Below, one piece after another: positions 7,293 to 14,669 of a stretch of DNA of 23,232 bases. The position numbers were made by a program, and so were the translations under genes. This DNA is from CAZFJG01 sp964410915 (GTDB lineage: Bacteria; Synergistota; Synergistia; Synergistales; JAFGMB01): positions 1 to 23,232 of the forward strand of contig CAYPIU010000027.1 of NCBI GenBank assembly GCA_964410915.1. The letters run 5' to 3'. Each line of letters starts with the position of its first letter. Positions within the stretch are counted from its first letter, which is position 1. The notes beneath the pieces were generated by a model. It saw only the letters and a program-made list of their open reading frames with translations. It was not told the DNA's origin and searched no databases.

Positions 7293-8774
7293 TTGTCAAC
7301 AAGGATAGAAGAAGAAGTTCAAAAAAGGATAGAAAGAGACCCTGAAGAAAAGATACTCTGGTGGGATCATATCTGGTGGTCAGGAACAGACTTTATAGCT
7401 AAAGTCGATGAATGTTCATTCAACCTTCAAAAGAGCGGGATCGGTAAAGGCAGCAGACTCGCTCTATATGCACCGGATTCTCCCCTTGTTCTTATGCTTT
7501 CTCTTGCAGTGTGGAAATTAAAGGCAAGTATAGTCCCTTTGAACCCCAGGGGAGGTATAGAAGCCAATCTTCGTGTACTTGGGAAAATAAACCCTTCAGT
7601 GATAGTTGTATCTGATGGGATCAGGGATCTTCCAGAAGCTTTGGATCGGGCTGGATACCCAACTGTAACAGCACCTCTTGAAGGACCTGTACCCTGTTTT
7701 AAAAACTGCGGCCCGGCCGCTGGCAATTCCACAACCGCAGTAATATTTGCAACGTCCGGGACAACCGCTGATCCTAAAGTCGTCCCTTTATCACATGAAA
7801 ATCTCCTTGAGAATACTCGACAGGTACATGAATTCCAGGAAGGGTTTGAAAAAGGACGAATATTAATGAACATACTGCCTCCTTTTCACGCCTTTGGCTA
7901 TTCAGTATGCGGACTTCTCCCGCTTATCTACGGCCTGCCCCAGGTCCTTCTGCCATCCTTTATACCTGTAAAAAACTGCCTGTCGGCTATAAGGGAGACA
8001 GGAGTGGAAACTCTTATCGCAGTACCGGCTATGCTGCCATTTCTGCTTGGATCCGTCCAGAAAGGAGAAAACATTCCTTCATCGCTTAAATATGTTCTTA
8101 CCGGAGGAGGAAGGCTTGATCCGGCACTTGAAAAAAGGGTTGAAGATCAACTCGGCGTTATCATATATCAGGGATACGGCCTGACCGAATGTTCACCGGT
8201 AGTAGCTGCTAACAGGAGCAATGCAACAAAAAAACCGGGCACTATTGGACAGGTCCTCCCCGGTTACGAGATCCGCATAACTGACCTTGAAGGCAACCCT
8301 CTGCCTGAGGCACAGGAGGGGATTTTGTGGGTCAGGGGGCCCTCGGTCTGCAGTGGCTACATAGACGCTCCGGATCTTAACAGGGAACGTTTTCTTGATG
8401 GATGGTTCAATACAGGTGATATCGTACAGATAGACAGTGAAGGTGTAATAAAAGTCCTCGATCGTGCAACCGATCTTATTGTAGTCGGAGGATTCAACGT
8501 ATATCCACAGGAGATCGAGGAAGTTCTACAGGAACATTCCGAAGTAAGAATAGCAGCAGTTGCAGGGTTCAGACATCATCTCACCGGAGAATATCCCAAG
8601 GCTTTTGTCATTCTCGAAGAAAACAGCAGTATCTCGGGATCTGAACTTATACAGTTCTGCAAGGGAAAACTGGCTCATTACAAAGTCCCGCGAAAAATAG
8701 AATTTGTAAATGAGCTGCCCCTTTCACCGGTGGGAAAGATCCTGAGGAGGAAATTGAAAGAACGGATCTCCTGA
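7293..8774 (+). CDS. Acyl-CoA synthetase (AMP-forming, ANL superfamily)
   Basis: A 493-residue adenylate-forming enzyme with the full ANL core set: A3 P-loop TSGTTADPK (about 154-162), A5 GYGLTECSP, A7 GWFNTGD, A8 DRATDLIVVGGFNVYPQEIE and A10 PLSPVGKIL with the catalytic Lys482. It activates a carboxylic acid with ATP to the acyl-AMP and then transfers it to CoA; closest by look to medium/long-chain fatty acyl-CoA ligases. Acid chain length cannot be predicted. The start is TTG at 7293 with GGAGGT (7280-7285) 7 nt upstream; the upstream in-frame ATGs at 7248 and 7278 lack a ribosome site, and 7248 lies inside the inverted repeat. It ends only 6 bp from the stop of the convergent CDF gene. Confidence 0.93.
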   Translation: MSTRIEEEVQKRIERDPEEKILWWDHIWWSGTDFIAKVDECSFNLQKSGIGKGSRLALYAPDSPLVLMLSLAVWKLKASIVPLNPRGGIEANLRVLGKINPSVIVVSDGIRDLPEALDRAGYPTVTAPLEGPVPCFKNCGPAAGNSTTAVIFATSGTTADPKVVPLSHENLLENTRQVHEFQEGFEKGRILMNILPPFHAFGYSVCGLLPLIYGLPQVLLPSFIPVKNCLSAIRETGVETLIAVPAMLPFLLGSVQKGENIPSSLKYVLTGGGRLDPALEKRVEDQLGVIIYQGYGLTECSPVVAANRSNATKKPGTIGQVLPGYEIRITDLEGNPLPEAQEGILWVRGPSVCSGYIDAPDLNRERFLDGWFNTGDIVQIDSEGVIKVLDRATDLIVVGGFNVYPQEIEEVLQEHSEVRIAAVAGFRHHLTGEYPKAFVILEENSSISGSELIQFCKGKLAHYKVPRKIEFVNELPLSPVGKILRRKLKERIS

Positions 8775-8780
8775 CCCGGA

Positions 8781-9704
8781 TCAATATTCCCTGTGTTCTG
8801 AATTTTTACCGGGAAGAGGTTCTACATGCAGAGTGACAAGAGTTTCATCGCCAAAGATCTCATGGATAAGGTTCTCTATACGGTTAGATATTTTATGTGC
8901 ATCTACAAGAGAAAGTTCCCTGTCAACCATTATATGGGACTCCACGGCAAAATAAGGACCTATTTTTCTTGTTCGAAAAAGATGGATATCCCGAACTTCT
9001 TCAACTGAACGTATGGTCTGAAATATTCTGTCCACCATATCTTTATCGAGTGATGCTTCGAGAAGCTCATTGAGACTTTCTCCAATAATGCTCAGAGCTA
9101 TTCTGATAATAAATAGACTCACGAGCAGAGCAGCTAAAGGATCCAGAATTACCCATTTTTCACCGAGAAAGATCGCTCCGCCAATACCTGCAAGAACACC
9201 AAGGGAAGACAGTGCATCCGACCTGTGATCCCATGCCTTTGCAACAAGGGCCGGACTATTTAGCCTTTCAGCTCCGGCCCTTGTGTAACGAAATAAAAGT
9301 TCTTTGGATATCAGCGAGATCAAGGCTGCGGTAAAGGCAATGATTCCGGGACGCTGAATATCCTCTCCGCGGATAAGACCAACTATCTCGGAAGCCCCGC
9401 AAAAAAGTATGCCAAAACCAGCCATAAGTAGAAATAGACCGCAGATAGAAGCTAAAAGGGTCTCGATCTTTCCATGACCATACTGATGATCTTTATCAGC
9501 AGGCTTTCCCACAACACGAAAACCAAGAAGGACGACAACATCAGTTACAAGATCTGAAAGGGAATGAGTTGCATCTGCTATCATAGCAGAGCTATTGCCC
9601 ACGAAACCGGTCAAATATTTCAGAAGCGTAAGAACAACGTTCAGAACCAGACCAGCCATTGTAATTCTGGATGCTTCCTGACTCCGTGTTTTCATCCTCT
9701 GCAA
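8781..9704 (-). CDS. Cation diffusion facilitator (CDF) divalent metal exporter
   Basis: A 307-residue CDF transporter with about six membrane helices followed by a cytoplasmic metal-sensing domain. Helix 2 carries DATHSLSD (His47 and Asp51, an HxxxD site) and helix 5 carries Asp159 and Asp163 (DxxxD). HQYGHGKIETL follows helix 2, as in most of the family. The mixed HxxxD/DxxxD site does not decide between Zn, Fe and Mn. The start is TTG at 9702-9704, because GGAGG (9714-9718) is 9 nt upstream; the ATG three codons later is too far. It lies 57 bp after metK on the same strand with no strong terminator between, so it may be read through from the SAM-riboswitch promoter. Confidence 0.93.
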   Translation of the reverse strand: MQRMKTRSQEASRITMAGLVLNVVLTLLKYLTGFVGNSSAMIADATHSLSDLVTDVVVLLGFRVVGKPADKDHQYGHGKIETLLASICGLFLLMAGFGILFCGASEIVGLIRGEDIQRPGIIAFTAALISLISKELLFRYTRAGAERLNSPALVAKAWDHRSDALSSLGVLAGIGGAIFLGEKWVILDPLAALLVSLFIIRIALSIIGESLNELLEASLDKDMVDRIFQTIRSVEEVRDIHLFRTRKIGPYFAVESHIMVDRELSLVDAHKISNRIENLIHEIFGDETLVTLHVEPLPGKNSEHREY

Positions 9705-9761
9705 TGTACCCTGCCTCCAGCTTGCTTCCAGATTTTAAAGTTGTTCTTAATGATCAGAACC

Positions 9762-10967
9762 TTAAAGTTTCTCAGCAGCCTTTCTAAGGGCATCAACCCG
9801 GTCCAATCTCTCCCAGGCTGGCTGGGGATCGAGATCTATCCGTCCCATATGACCATATGCAGCAATTCTTCTGTACTGGGGTTTTCTAAGTTCAAGATCC
9901 CTTATTATCGCTGCAGGCCTGAAGTCAAAATGCTCCATAACAAGATCTGTGATCTTCTTGTCACTGATATTACCCTCGCCAAAAGTATCTACCATCAGGG
10001 AAACTGGATGGGCTACACCTATAGCATACGCAACCTGGATCTGACAACGCCTCGCAAGCCCTGCAGCTACCACATTTTTAGCTGCATAACGGGACATATA
10101 TGCTGCAGAACGGTCGACTTTTGTGGGGTCTTTACCTGAAAAAGCCCCTCCGCCGTGGGAAACCCATCCTCCGTAGGTATCAAGGATGATCTTCCTTCCA
10201 GTGAGACCAGTGTCAGCCATAGGTCCGCCTTTGACAAAACGTCCCGTTGGATTGACCAGAATCTTGGGATGATCCTCCATAAATTCAACGGGTATTACAG
10301 GATCAACAATCTGTTCTACTATATCGGCCCTCAATTGCCCAGGATCAACATCAGGATGATGCTGGGTCGATACAATTATAGTATCTGCCCTTATTGCCCT
10401 GCTGTCCTCATATTCCAGGGTTACCTGGGTCTTTCCGTCCGGCCTGAGAAAGGGAAGAATATTTTCCTTCCTTACAAGTGCAAGCCGTCTCGAAAGCCTG
10501 TGAGCAAGAGCTATTGGCATTGGCATATATTCTTCAGTCTCATCTGTTGCAAAACCCACCATCATGCCCTGATCTCCTGCACCGACACTATTGATCTCTG
10601 CATCCGTCATATTTCCCTCGCGGACTTCAATAGCCCTGTCAACACCCTGTGCTATGTCACCGGATTGTTCATCTATGGATGTCAGAACCGCGCAGGTATC
10701 ACCATCAAAACCATACTTGGCTCTTGTATATCCAATGTCCTTTGTTATCTCCCTTGCTATTTTCGGGATATCAACATAGGTTGATGTACTGATCTCACCT
10801 GCTACCATCACAAGCCCCGTCGTTACAAGACACTCACAGGCAACCCTGCCCATAGGATCATCGGTGAGTATTGCGTCAAGAACTCCGTCTGATATCTGGT
10901 CTGCGACTTTGTCTGGATGTCCTTCAGTAACTGATTCTGATGTGATAAGAAAACCCTGTTTAGTCAT
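9762..10967 (-). CDS. metK: S-adenosylmethionine synthetase
   Basis: A 401-residue methionine adenosyltransferase, making SAM from methionine and ATP in the cytoplasm. Signature motifs are present: GHPDKVADQISD (16-27), GAGDQGMMVGFATDE with the usual hexapeptide-like loop, and the glycine-rich GGGAFSGKDPTKVDRSAAY. Length is normal for the bacterial enzyme (about 380-400). The ATG at 10965-10967 has GGGAGG 7 nt upstream. The upstream leader holds a SAM-I riboswitch with terminator, so expression should fall when SAM is plentiful. The following CDF gene may be co-transcribed. Confidence 0.98.
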   Translation of the reverse strand: MTKQGFLITSESVTEGHPDKVADQISDGVLDAILTDDPMGRVACECLVTTGLVMVAGEISTSTYVDIPKIAREITKDIGYTRAKYGFDGDTCAVLTSIDEQSGDIAQGVDRAIEVREGNMTDAEINSVGAGDQGMMVGFATDETEEYMPMPIALAHRLSRRLALVRKENILPFLRPDGKTQVTLEYEDSRAIRADTIIVSTQHHPDVDPGQLRADIVEQIVDPVIPVEFMEDHPKILVNPTGRFVKGGPMADTGLTGRKIILDTYGGWVSHGGGAFSGKDPTKVDRSAAYMSRYAAKNVVAAGLARRCQIQVAYAIGVAHPVSLMVDTFGEGNISDKKITDLVMEHFDFRPAAIIRDLELRKPQYRRIAAYGHMGRIDLDPQPAWERLDRVDALRKAAEKL

Positions 10968-11018
10968 ATTTATACCTCCCTGAGATCAATATGCTTTCTG
11001 AAATGCTGATTTTTGATC

Positions 11019-11050
11019 AAAAAAAGAGCCCTTCTCGATGAAGGACCCTT
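11019..11050 (-). terminator. metK: Riboswitch-controlled intrinsic terminator before metK
   Basis: On the minus strand, an 11-bp stem (arms at 11040-11050 and 11024-11034, including two G-U pairs) closes a 5-nt loop and runs directly into T7 (11019-11025). It lies 25 nt beyond the SAM aptamer and about 50 nt before metK. This is the expected expression platform: SAM binding keeps the P1 stem closed and lets this hairpin form. Confidence 0.9.
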
Positions 11051-11074
11051 CAAGATTTCTCATATAAAGGATTC

Positions 11075-11179
11075 CTCTTATCATCCAACCTTGCGGCTGC
11101 TGGTTTTAGCACCATGTCATATTTTCGACAGGTTGCCGGGTTTCATAGGGCCAGTCCCTCCACCTCTCTGGATAAGAGC
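11075..11179 (-). ncRNA. SAM-I (S-box) riboswitch aptamer
   Basis: On the minus strand the leader contains the S-box core in order: CTCTTATC (5' strand of P1, 11171-11178), GAGGTGGAGGGACTGGCCC, ATGAAACCCGGCAACC, GGTGCTAAAACC, and the closing GATAAGAG (11075-11082). The P1 strands pair perfectly over 8 bp. The conserved GGGA, GAAACC, GGCAAC and GGTGCTAA blocks are those of the family. It binds SAM and represses the downstream metK transcript by premature termination. Confidence 0.96.
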
Positions 11180-11207
11180 AAGTTTGATATTAAACTGCCA
11201 ATAGAGA

Positions 11208-11235
11208 ATTATAATACTCCAATTGTTAATGTCAA
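11208..11235 (-). promoter_or_regulatory. Consensus sigma-A promoter for the metK transcript
   Basis: On the minus strand a perfect TTGACA (11230-11235) and perfect TATAAT (11208-11213) are separated by 16 nt. The predicted transcript start is near 11201, about 22 nt before the SAM-I P1 stem. A strong promoter fits a leader controlled by attenuation. Confidence 0.85.
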
Positions 11236-11239
11236 CTTC

Positions 11240-11276
11240 AAAAAACCTTCCAGATCCTGTCAATAATCCAGGATCT
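11240..11276 (-). terminator. Terminator after the class II RNR gene
   Basis: Read on the minus strand, AGATCCTG and CAGGATCT (the paired 8-nt arms at 11269-11276 and 11252-11259) form a hairpin within 6 nt of the RNR stop. It is followed by GGAAGG and a T6 run (11241-11246). The few bases between stem and T-run weaken it. It would separate the RNR transcript from the metK promoter that begins just downstream. Confidence 0.6.
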
Positions 11277-11281
11277 TTATT

Positions 11282-13855
11282 CTATTTGCAGGGAGAATAA
11301 CCACAGCTGAAACAATATGCACAACCCGAGATCATTTCCATGGGGCTGCCGCATTCCGGGCAGATATTTCTTTCACCATGCTGATCGTCGTCCTGACCAA
11401 GCAGGCGTGCAAGCATGACTGCAAGAGCATCAGGTATAGATCTGAGGATATGTTTATCGTCAGATTCAAACATCCAGTATTCCTTACCTGAAATTCCGCT
11501 CAGGGTAGATATGAAATCTTCCAGCTGACCTCCACTTCGAAGTCCAATGGAAATTATCCTTGACATGGCCTCTGTCATGGCAGTCATTTCAGAACCACTT
11601 TTACCGATATTTGCAAAAACTTCAAATGGGTCATTACCGTCAAAATTCAAGGTTACATACAAACTGCCCCACGGAGTCTGCTCCTTGATCGTTTTACCGA
11701 AGACTACCGGACCCGGCCGCTCTTTTACCTGACTGGTATGTTCCACGCTTTTTTCAGGTTTTGTCGTTTCAATGGGCTGATAAGACCTGGAACCGTCCCG
11801 ATAGATCGTAATTCCTTTTGCACCAAGGCCATAACACATCTCATAGACCTTTTTCACATCTTCCACAGTTGCAGTATAAGGAAGATTGACAGTCTTACTG
11901 ATACCGCTGTCAACAACCCTGGAAAATATCCCGGTAACATTCACATGTTCTTCGGTACTTATGTCATACGCAGTCACATAAACAGGGTTACTTATGCTTC
12001 CATTCTCATGAAATTCTTTCTTCTGTTCTTCAGTCACAAGTTTGTGGAAAAATTCCCTTGTGTCAAAGCCCTCACCCGAAGAGGAACTTATCTTCCGACT
12101 CCATGACCATGCAAAATTAGGCTCTATTCCTGGACTGCTGTCAAGAAGCATTGAAATTGAACCTGTTGGAGCAATGCTCAACCTCCTGCTGTTGCGCAAA
12201 GTACCCTTCAAAAGAGAACCAATAACTTTTTTTACAACTTTTAACGGATCCTCGCCAGAAGAAACCGCATTTTCAAACAAGTTATCTATTGTATTTACGA
12301 GGGTATATGGAATTGTCTCCGACATCCTCATTCTCTTCATAAAGGTTCTGTATTCCTGTTCATCCATATCGTCAAGCCAGTTCTTTGTCAGAAAATCTCC
12401 GTCTCCGAACTCCTCACGGAAAAACTCGAAAAGATCCTTTACAAGATGCGATTCATCAAAAGGTGTTTTGCCCATTTCGCCTACAGAATCTATCGTTGAA
12501 AGAAGCGCGGCCGATGACATACTGGCACTTATGGATGAGCACAGATCCTCGAAGTCTTCTGAACCATATCTCATGTCAAGCTTTATGGCTGCATCAGCAA
12601 GACCCATAAGTCCCAGACCTACAGGACGTATCTGTCTGGTCCTCTTCTCAATTTTATCCAGTGGATAGGAACATGCATCGATCACGAGATCGAGATAATA
12701 CATGGACCGATATACCTGATCTGTAAATGCTTCCGTGTCGAAAAACGCAGTACCATTTTCATCTCTGCATACAAAGGGCTCAAGGTTGATCGAACCCAGA
12801 TTACAGCTTGTGTAGTTGGGTAATGGCTGTTCTCCACAGGGATTTGTGGATTCGATCTTCCATTTTTCATCCATTTTGAGGATATTATCCGCATTCGCCC
12901 TGTCTATGAAAAATACTCCCGGATCTCCCCTCTTCCAGGCACTCTGACATAATTTATCCCAAAGGTCTTTTCCCTTAACCGTCCTTGCAACCGATCCATC
13001 ATAACGGGATATAAGCGGAAAATCTCTGTTCTTCCTGGCAGATTCCAGTAGTTCATCTGATACACAAACGGAAATGTTAAAATATGAAAGTTTTCCGTCC
13101 TCCACTTTTGCATCGACGAATTTTTCGATATCAGGGTGATTATCAAAAAGCATACCCATCAATGCCGCTCTGCGCCTTCCACCCTGAACAACCACACAAC
13201 CCATGGTATTCCAGGTCTCCATGAAAGATACCGGTCCGCTTGCCTGACCACCAGTTCCATGATCGATATCTGATCCATTCTGGCGAAGATGTCCAAAGTT
13301 TGCCCCTACTCCACCACCAAATTTACTTATAGTTGCAGCATCCTTAACAGAATCAAAAATGCCATCTATACTGTCCGGCACATCTATGACAAAACAGGCA
13401 AAAAGCTGCTGATTAGGAGTTTTAGAAGAATATATTTTTTGATAGTCCTCAAAAGCCATCTCATCCGGAGGACAGTAAAGGATCTGAGCAAATTCAGGTT
13501 CAGAGGTCAAACCCGCAGCTGACCCGAAAAGACAGGGTGAATTAAACAGAAAACGCCGGTTCAGTATATCGTTGTAAATATTTTTTTCCAGAGTCCTGAG
13601 CCAATGTAGAGAGACCGGATCATCCCCATTGAGGTATATAGTTTCTGCACTGGTGATCGTTCTTGCAACTCTCCTCGCGAACTCCTCAAAAGTAGCTTCT
13701 TTTCTGAGTGACCCCTTCTCCGCATCATATACACTGGCAAAATATCTCTGTGACAAAAGCCACATTGCATTCTCAGATAACCTTTGCCTGGAGGGATTTT
13801 CCAGTTCGGAGATATTAATGTCGTCAATAAAACGCTCTCTGTACTTTTTAGACAT
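11282..13855 (-). CDS. nrdJ: Adenosylcobalamin-dependent (class II) ribonucleotide reductase
   Basis: The 857-residue protein reduces ribonucleotides to deoxyribonucleotides with a cobalamin-generated thiyl radical, which works without oxygen. It has the RNR core NPCGEQPLPNYTSCNLGSINL at about 338-358 (thiyl Cys340, Glu342), FACFVIDV with a candidate redox Cys154, and PTGSISMLLDSSPGIEP in the second half. The C-terminus ends in a cysteine-rich tail, CPECG...CAYCFSCGYSPC, as in many vitamin-B12-type enzymes, where it carries a zinc ribbon and the re-reducing cysteines. Ribosome site is weak (GAAGGG, about 13 nt before the ATG at 13853-13855). The promoter carries two NrdR-box-like palindromes, suggesting dNTP/ATP-responsive repression. 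No cobalamin riboswitch is visible in the leader. Confidence 0.96.
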   Translation of the reverse strand: MSKKYRERFIDDINISELENPSRQRLSENAMWLLSQRYFASVYDAEKGSLRKEATFEEFARRVARTITSAETIYLNGDDPVSLHWLRTLEKNIYNDILNRRFLFNSPCLFGSAAGLTSEPEFAQILYCPPDEMAFEDYQKIYSSKTPNQQLFACFVIDVPDSIDGIFDSVKDAATISKFGGGVGANFGHLRQNGSDIDHGTGGQASGPVSFMETWNTMGCVVVQGGRRRAALMGMLFDNHPDIEKFVDAKVEDGKLSYFNISVCVSDELLESARKNRDFPLISRYDGSVARTVKGKDLWDKLCQSAWKRGDPGVFFIDRANADNILKMDEKWKIESTNPCGEQPLPNYTSCNLGSINLEPFVCRDENGTAFFDTEAFTDQVYRSMYYLDLVIDACSYPLDKIEKRTRQIRPVGLGLMGLADAAIKLDMRYGSEDFEDLCSSISASMSSAALLSTIDSVGEMGKTPFDESHLVKDLFEFFREEFGDGDFLTKNWLDDMDEQEYRTFMKRMRMSETIPYTLVNTIDNLFENAVSSGEDPLKVVKKVIGSLLKGTLRNSRRLSIAPTGSISMLLDSSPGIEPNFAWSWSRKISSSSGEGFDTREFFHKLVTEEQKKEFHENGSISNPVYVTAYDISTEEHVNVTGIFSRVVDSGISKTVNLPYTATVEDVKKVYEMCYGLGAKGITIYRDGSRSYQPIETTKPEKSVEHTSQVKERPGPVVFGKTIKEQTPWGSLYVTLNFDGNDPFEVFANIGKSGSEMTAMTEAMSRIISIGLRSGGQLEDFISTLSGISGKEYWMFESDDKHILRSIPDALAVMLARLLGQDDDQHGERNICPECGSPMEMISGCAYCFSCGYSPCK

Positions 13856-13952
13856 ATTAAAGTCACTACCCTTCTGAAATGTTCCTCTGTATCAGCCTTC
13901 CACACAATTCAGATAGAATGACAATACAGAGATGCGGCATCTAAGTTGAAAA

Positions 13953-14000
13953 GCACAATATATAGTGTTTCTTTCATCGTAAGACTACCACAGGTGGTGT
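13953..14000. promoter_or_regulatory. Paired NrdR-box-like operator over the RNR promoter
   Basis: Box 1 (13953-13968, GCACAATATATAGTGT) fits the published NrdR consensus acaCwAtATaTwGtgt at 15 of 16 positions. Box 2 (13985-14000, CTACCACAGGTGGTGT) is degenerate but keeps the GTGT half. The boxes are 32 bp apart, start to start, three helical turns, as in known NrdR sites. On the minus strand a candidate -10 (TATATA, 13959-13964) lies in box 1 and a weak -35 (TAGTCT, 13982-13987) touches box 2, so binding would block the RNR promoter. Confidence 0.75.
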
Positions 14001-14015
14001 TTCACCGCAAGAATC

Positions 14016-14044
14016 TTTACATCATTCCAGATACACTGTAGAAT
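14016..14044 (+). promoter_or_regulatory. Sigma-A promoter for the fluoride riboswitch-crcB transcript
   Basis: TTTACA (14016-14021) and TAGAAT (14039-14044), each one mismatch from consensus, are separated by 17 nt. The predicted transcript start near 14051 is 7 nt before the first paired base of the fluoride aptamer. Confidence 0.7.
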
Positions 14045-14053
14045 TCATTTGCC

Positions 14054-14107
14054 TACAGGGATGGCGTTCCCCTGAAAACTGCTGGAGCATCCGGCTGATG
14101 ACGCCTC
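14054..14107 (+). ncRNA. Fluoride riboswitch (crcB motif) aptamer
   Basis: All three helices of the family can be drawn. P1: GGGA (14058-14061) with TCCC (14068-14071). P3: GCTGGA (14081-14086) with TCCGGC (14090-14095). Pseudoknot: loop GGCGT (14063-14067) with ACGCC (14101-14105). The conserved AUGGCGUUC, AAC and CUGAUGACGCCUC blocks are present. The gene directly downstream is a fluoride exporter, the standard partner. Fluoride binding should raise its expression. Confidence 0.95.
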
Positions 14108-14145
14108 TAACTTTACCTTTTGGTAAAACCACAAAATAATAATAG

Positions 14146-14160
14146 CTGGAGGCATTCCAG
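14146..14160 (+). promoter_or_regulatory. Hairpin holding the crcB ribosome binding site
   Basis: CTGGA (14146-14150) and TCCAG (14156-14160) pair around GGCAT, directly before the ATG at 14161. The GGAGG ribosome site (14148-14152) lies partly in the stem. No T-rich terminator lies between aptamer and gene, so control is probably at translation. A second small hairpin (TTTACC/GGTAAA, 14112-14127) lies between. Confidence 0.55.
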
Positions 14161-14535
14161 ATGAAAACCTGTATACTGATACTCCTTGCAGGAGGGACCG
14201 GGGCCCTCGCAAGGTATTTTCTTTCTGCCTGGATACAAACCTTTGCCGGAAGTGGATTCCCCTGGGGAACAATTACTGTAAATATACTGGGCTGTCTGAT
14301 TTTTGGCCTTCTCTGGACACTTGTTGAAGAAAAATACATGATAAGCCCGCAATTGGGACTTATAGTCCTGACAGGTTTCGTCGGTTCTTTCACTACATTT
14401 TCTACCATGACCTTTGAGACCTTCACTCTTATGAGATCATCTGCCTGGCTGACTGCGGCAACTTACCTGATCTCAGGACAGTTTTTGGGAATAATCGCAG
14501 CCTTTGCAGGGGTCAAAATGGGAAGTATTTTCTGA
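14161..14535 (+). CDS. crcB: Fluoride exporter CrcB/FluC
   Basis: The 124-residue four-helix membrane protein has the FluC family motifs GGTGALARY (11-19), TVNILGCLIFG with Asn41, and GFVGSFTTFSTMTFE (72-86) with the pore phenylalanines. The family forms an inverted dual-topology dimer that exports fluoride across the cytoplasmic membrane. Length matches the family (about 120-130). A fluoride riboswitch precedes it, which supports the call strongly. The ATG follows GGAGG by 8 nt, within a hairpin. It ends before a strong terminator shared with the convergent AOR gene. Confidence 0.97.
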   Translation: MKTCILILLAGGTGALARYFLSAWIQTFAGSGFPWGTITVNILGCLIFGLLWTLVEEKYMISPQLGLIVLTGFVGSFTTFSTMTFETFTLMRSSAWLTAATYLISGQFLGIIAAFAGVKMGSIF

Positions 14536-14616
14536 CATGATCCAGGATCCGGAACTTTTGAGATCAAGAACGGGTAAGTTCATATAATGGATCTTTTAAA
14601 AATCCTTTTTTCAGCA

Positions 14617-14662
14617 AAATAAAACGAGGGTGCTTTCTGCAGAAAGCACCCTCGTTTTATTT
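14617..14662. terminator. 46-bp perfect palindromic bidirectional terminator
   Basis: Two exact 23-nt arms meet without spacer at CTGCAG (14637-14642). The GC-rich core GAGGGTGCTTTC is flanked by AAATAAAAC on one side and GTTTTATTT on the other, so transcripts from either strand end in a stem followed by T-rich sequence. It lies between the stops of crcB (+) and AOR (-), 7 bp from the AOR stop. Confidence 0.9.
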
Positions 14663-14669
14663 GTCTACC

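Noticed and set aside
10155..10784. 209-codon open frame on the plus strand inside metK
   Set aside because: It lies wholly antisense to a clear metK gene, has no ribosome site and shows no family motif. The same holds for 12042-12668 (+) inside the RNR gene and 18300-19022 (-) inside the FsmR-like gene.
14588..14610. GGAT...ATCC hairpin followed by T6 after crcB, a possible first terminator
   Set aside because: The stem is only 4 bp plus A/T pairs, and the perfect palindrome just downstream is a far better terminator.
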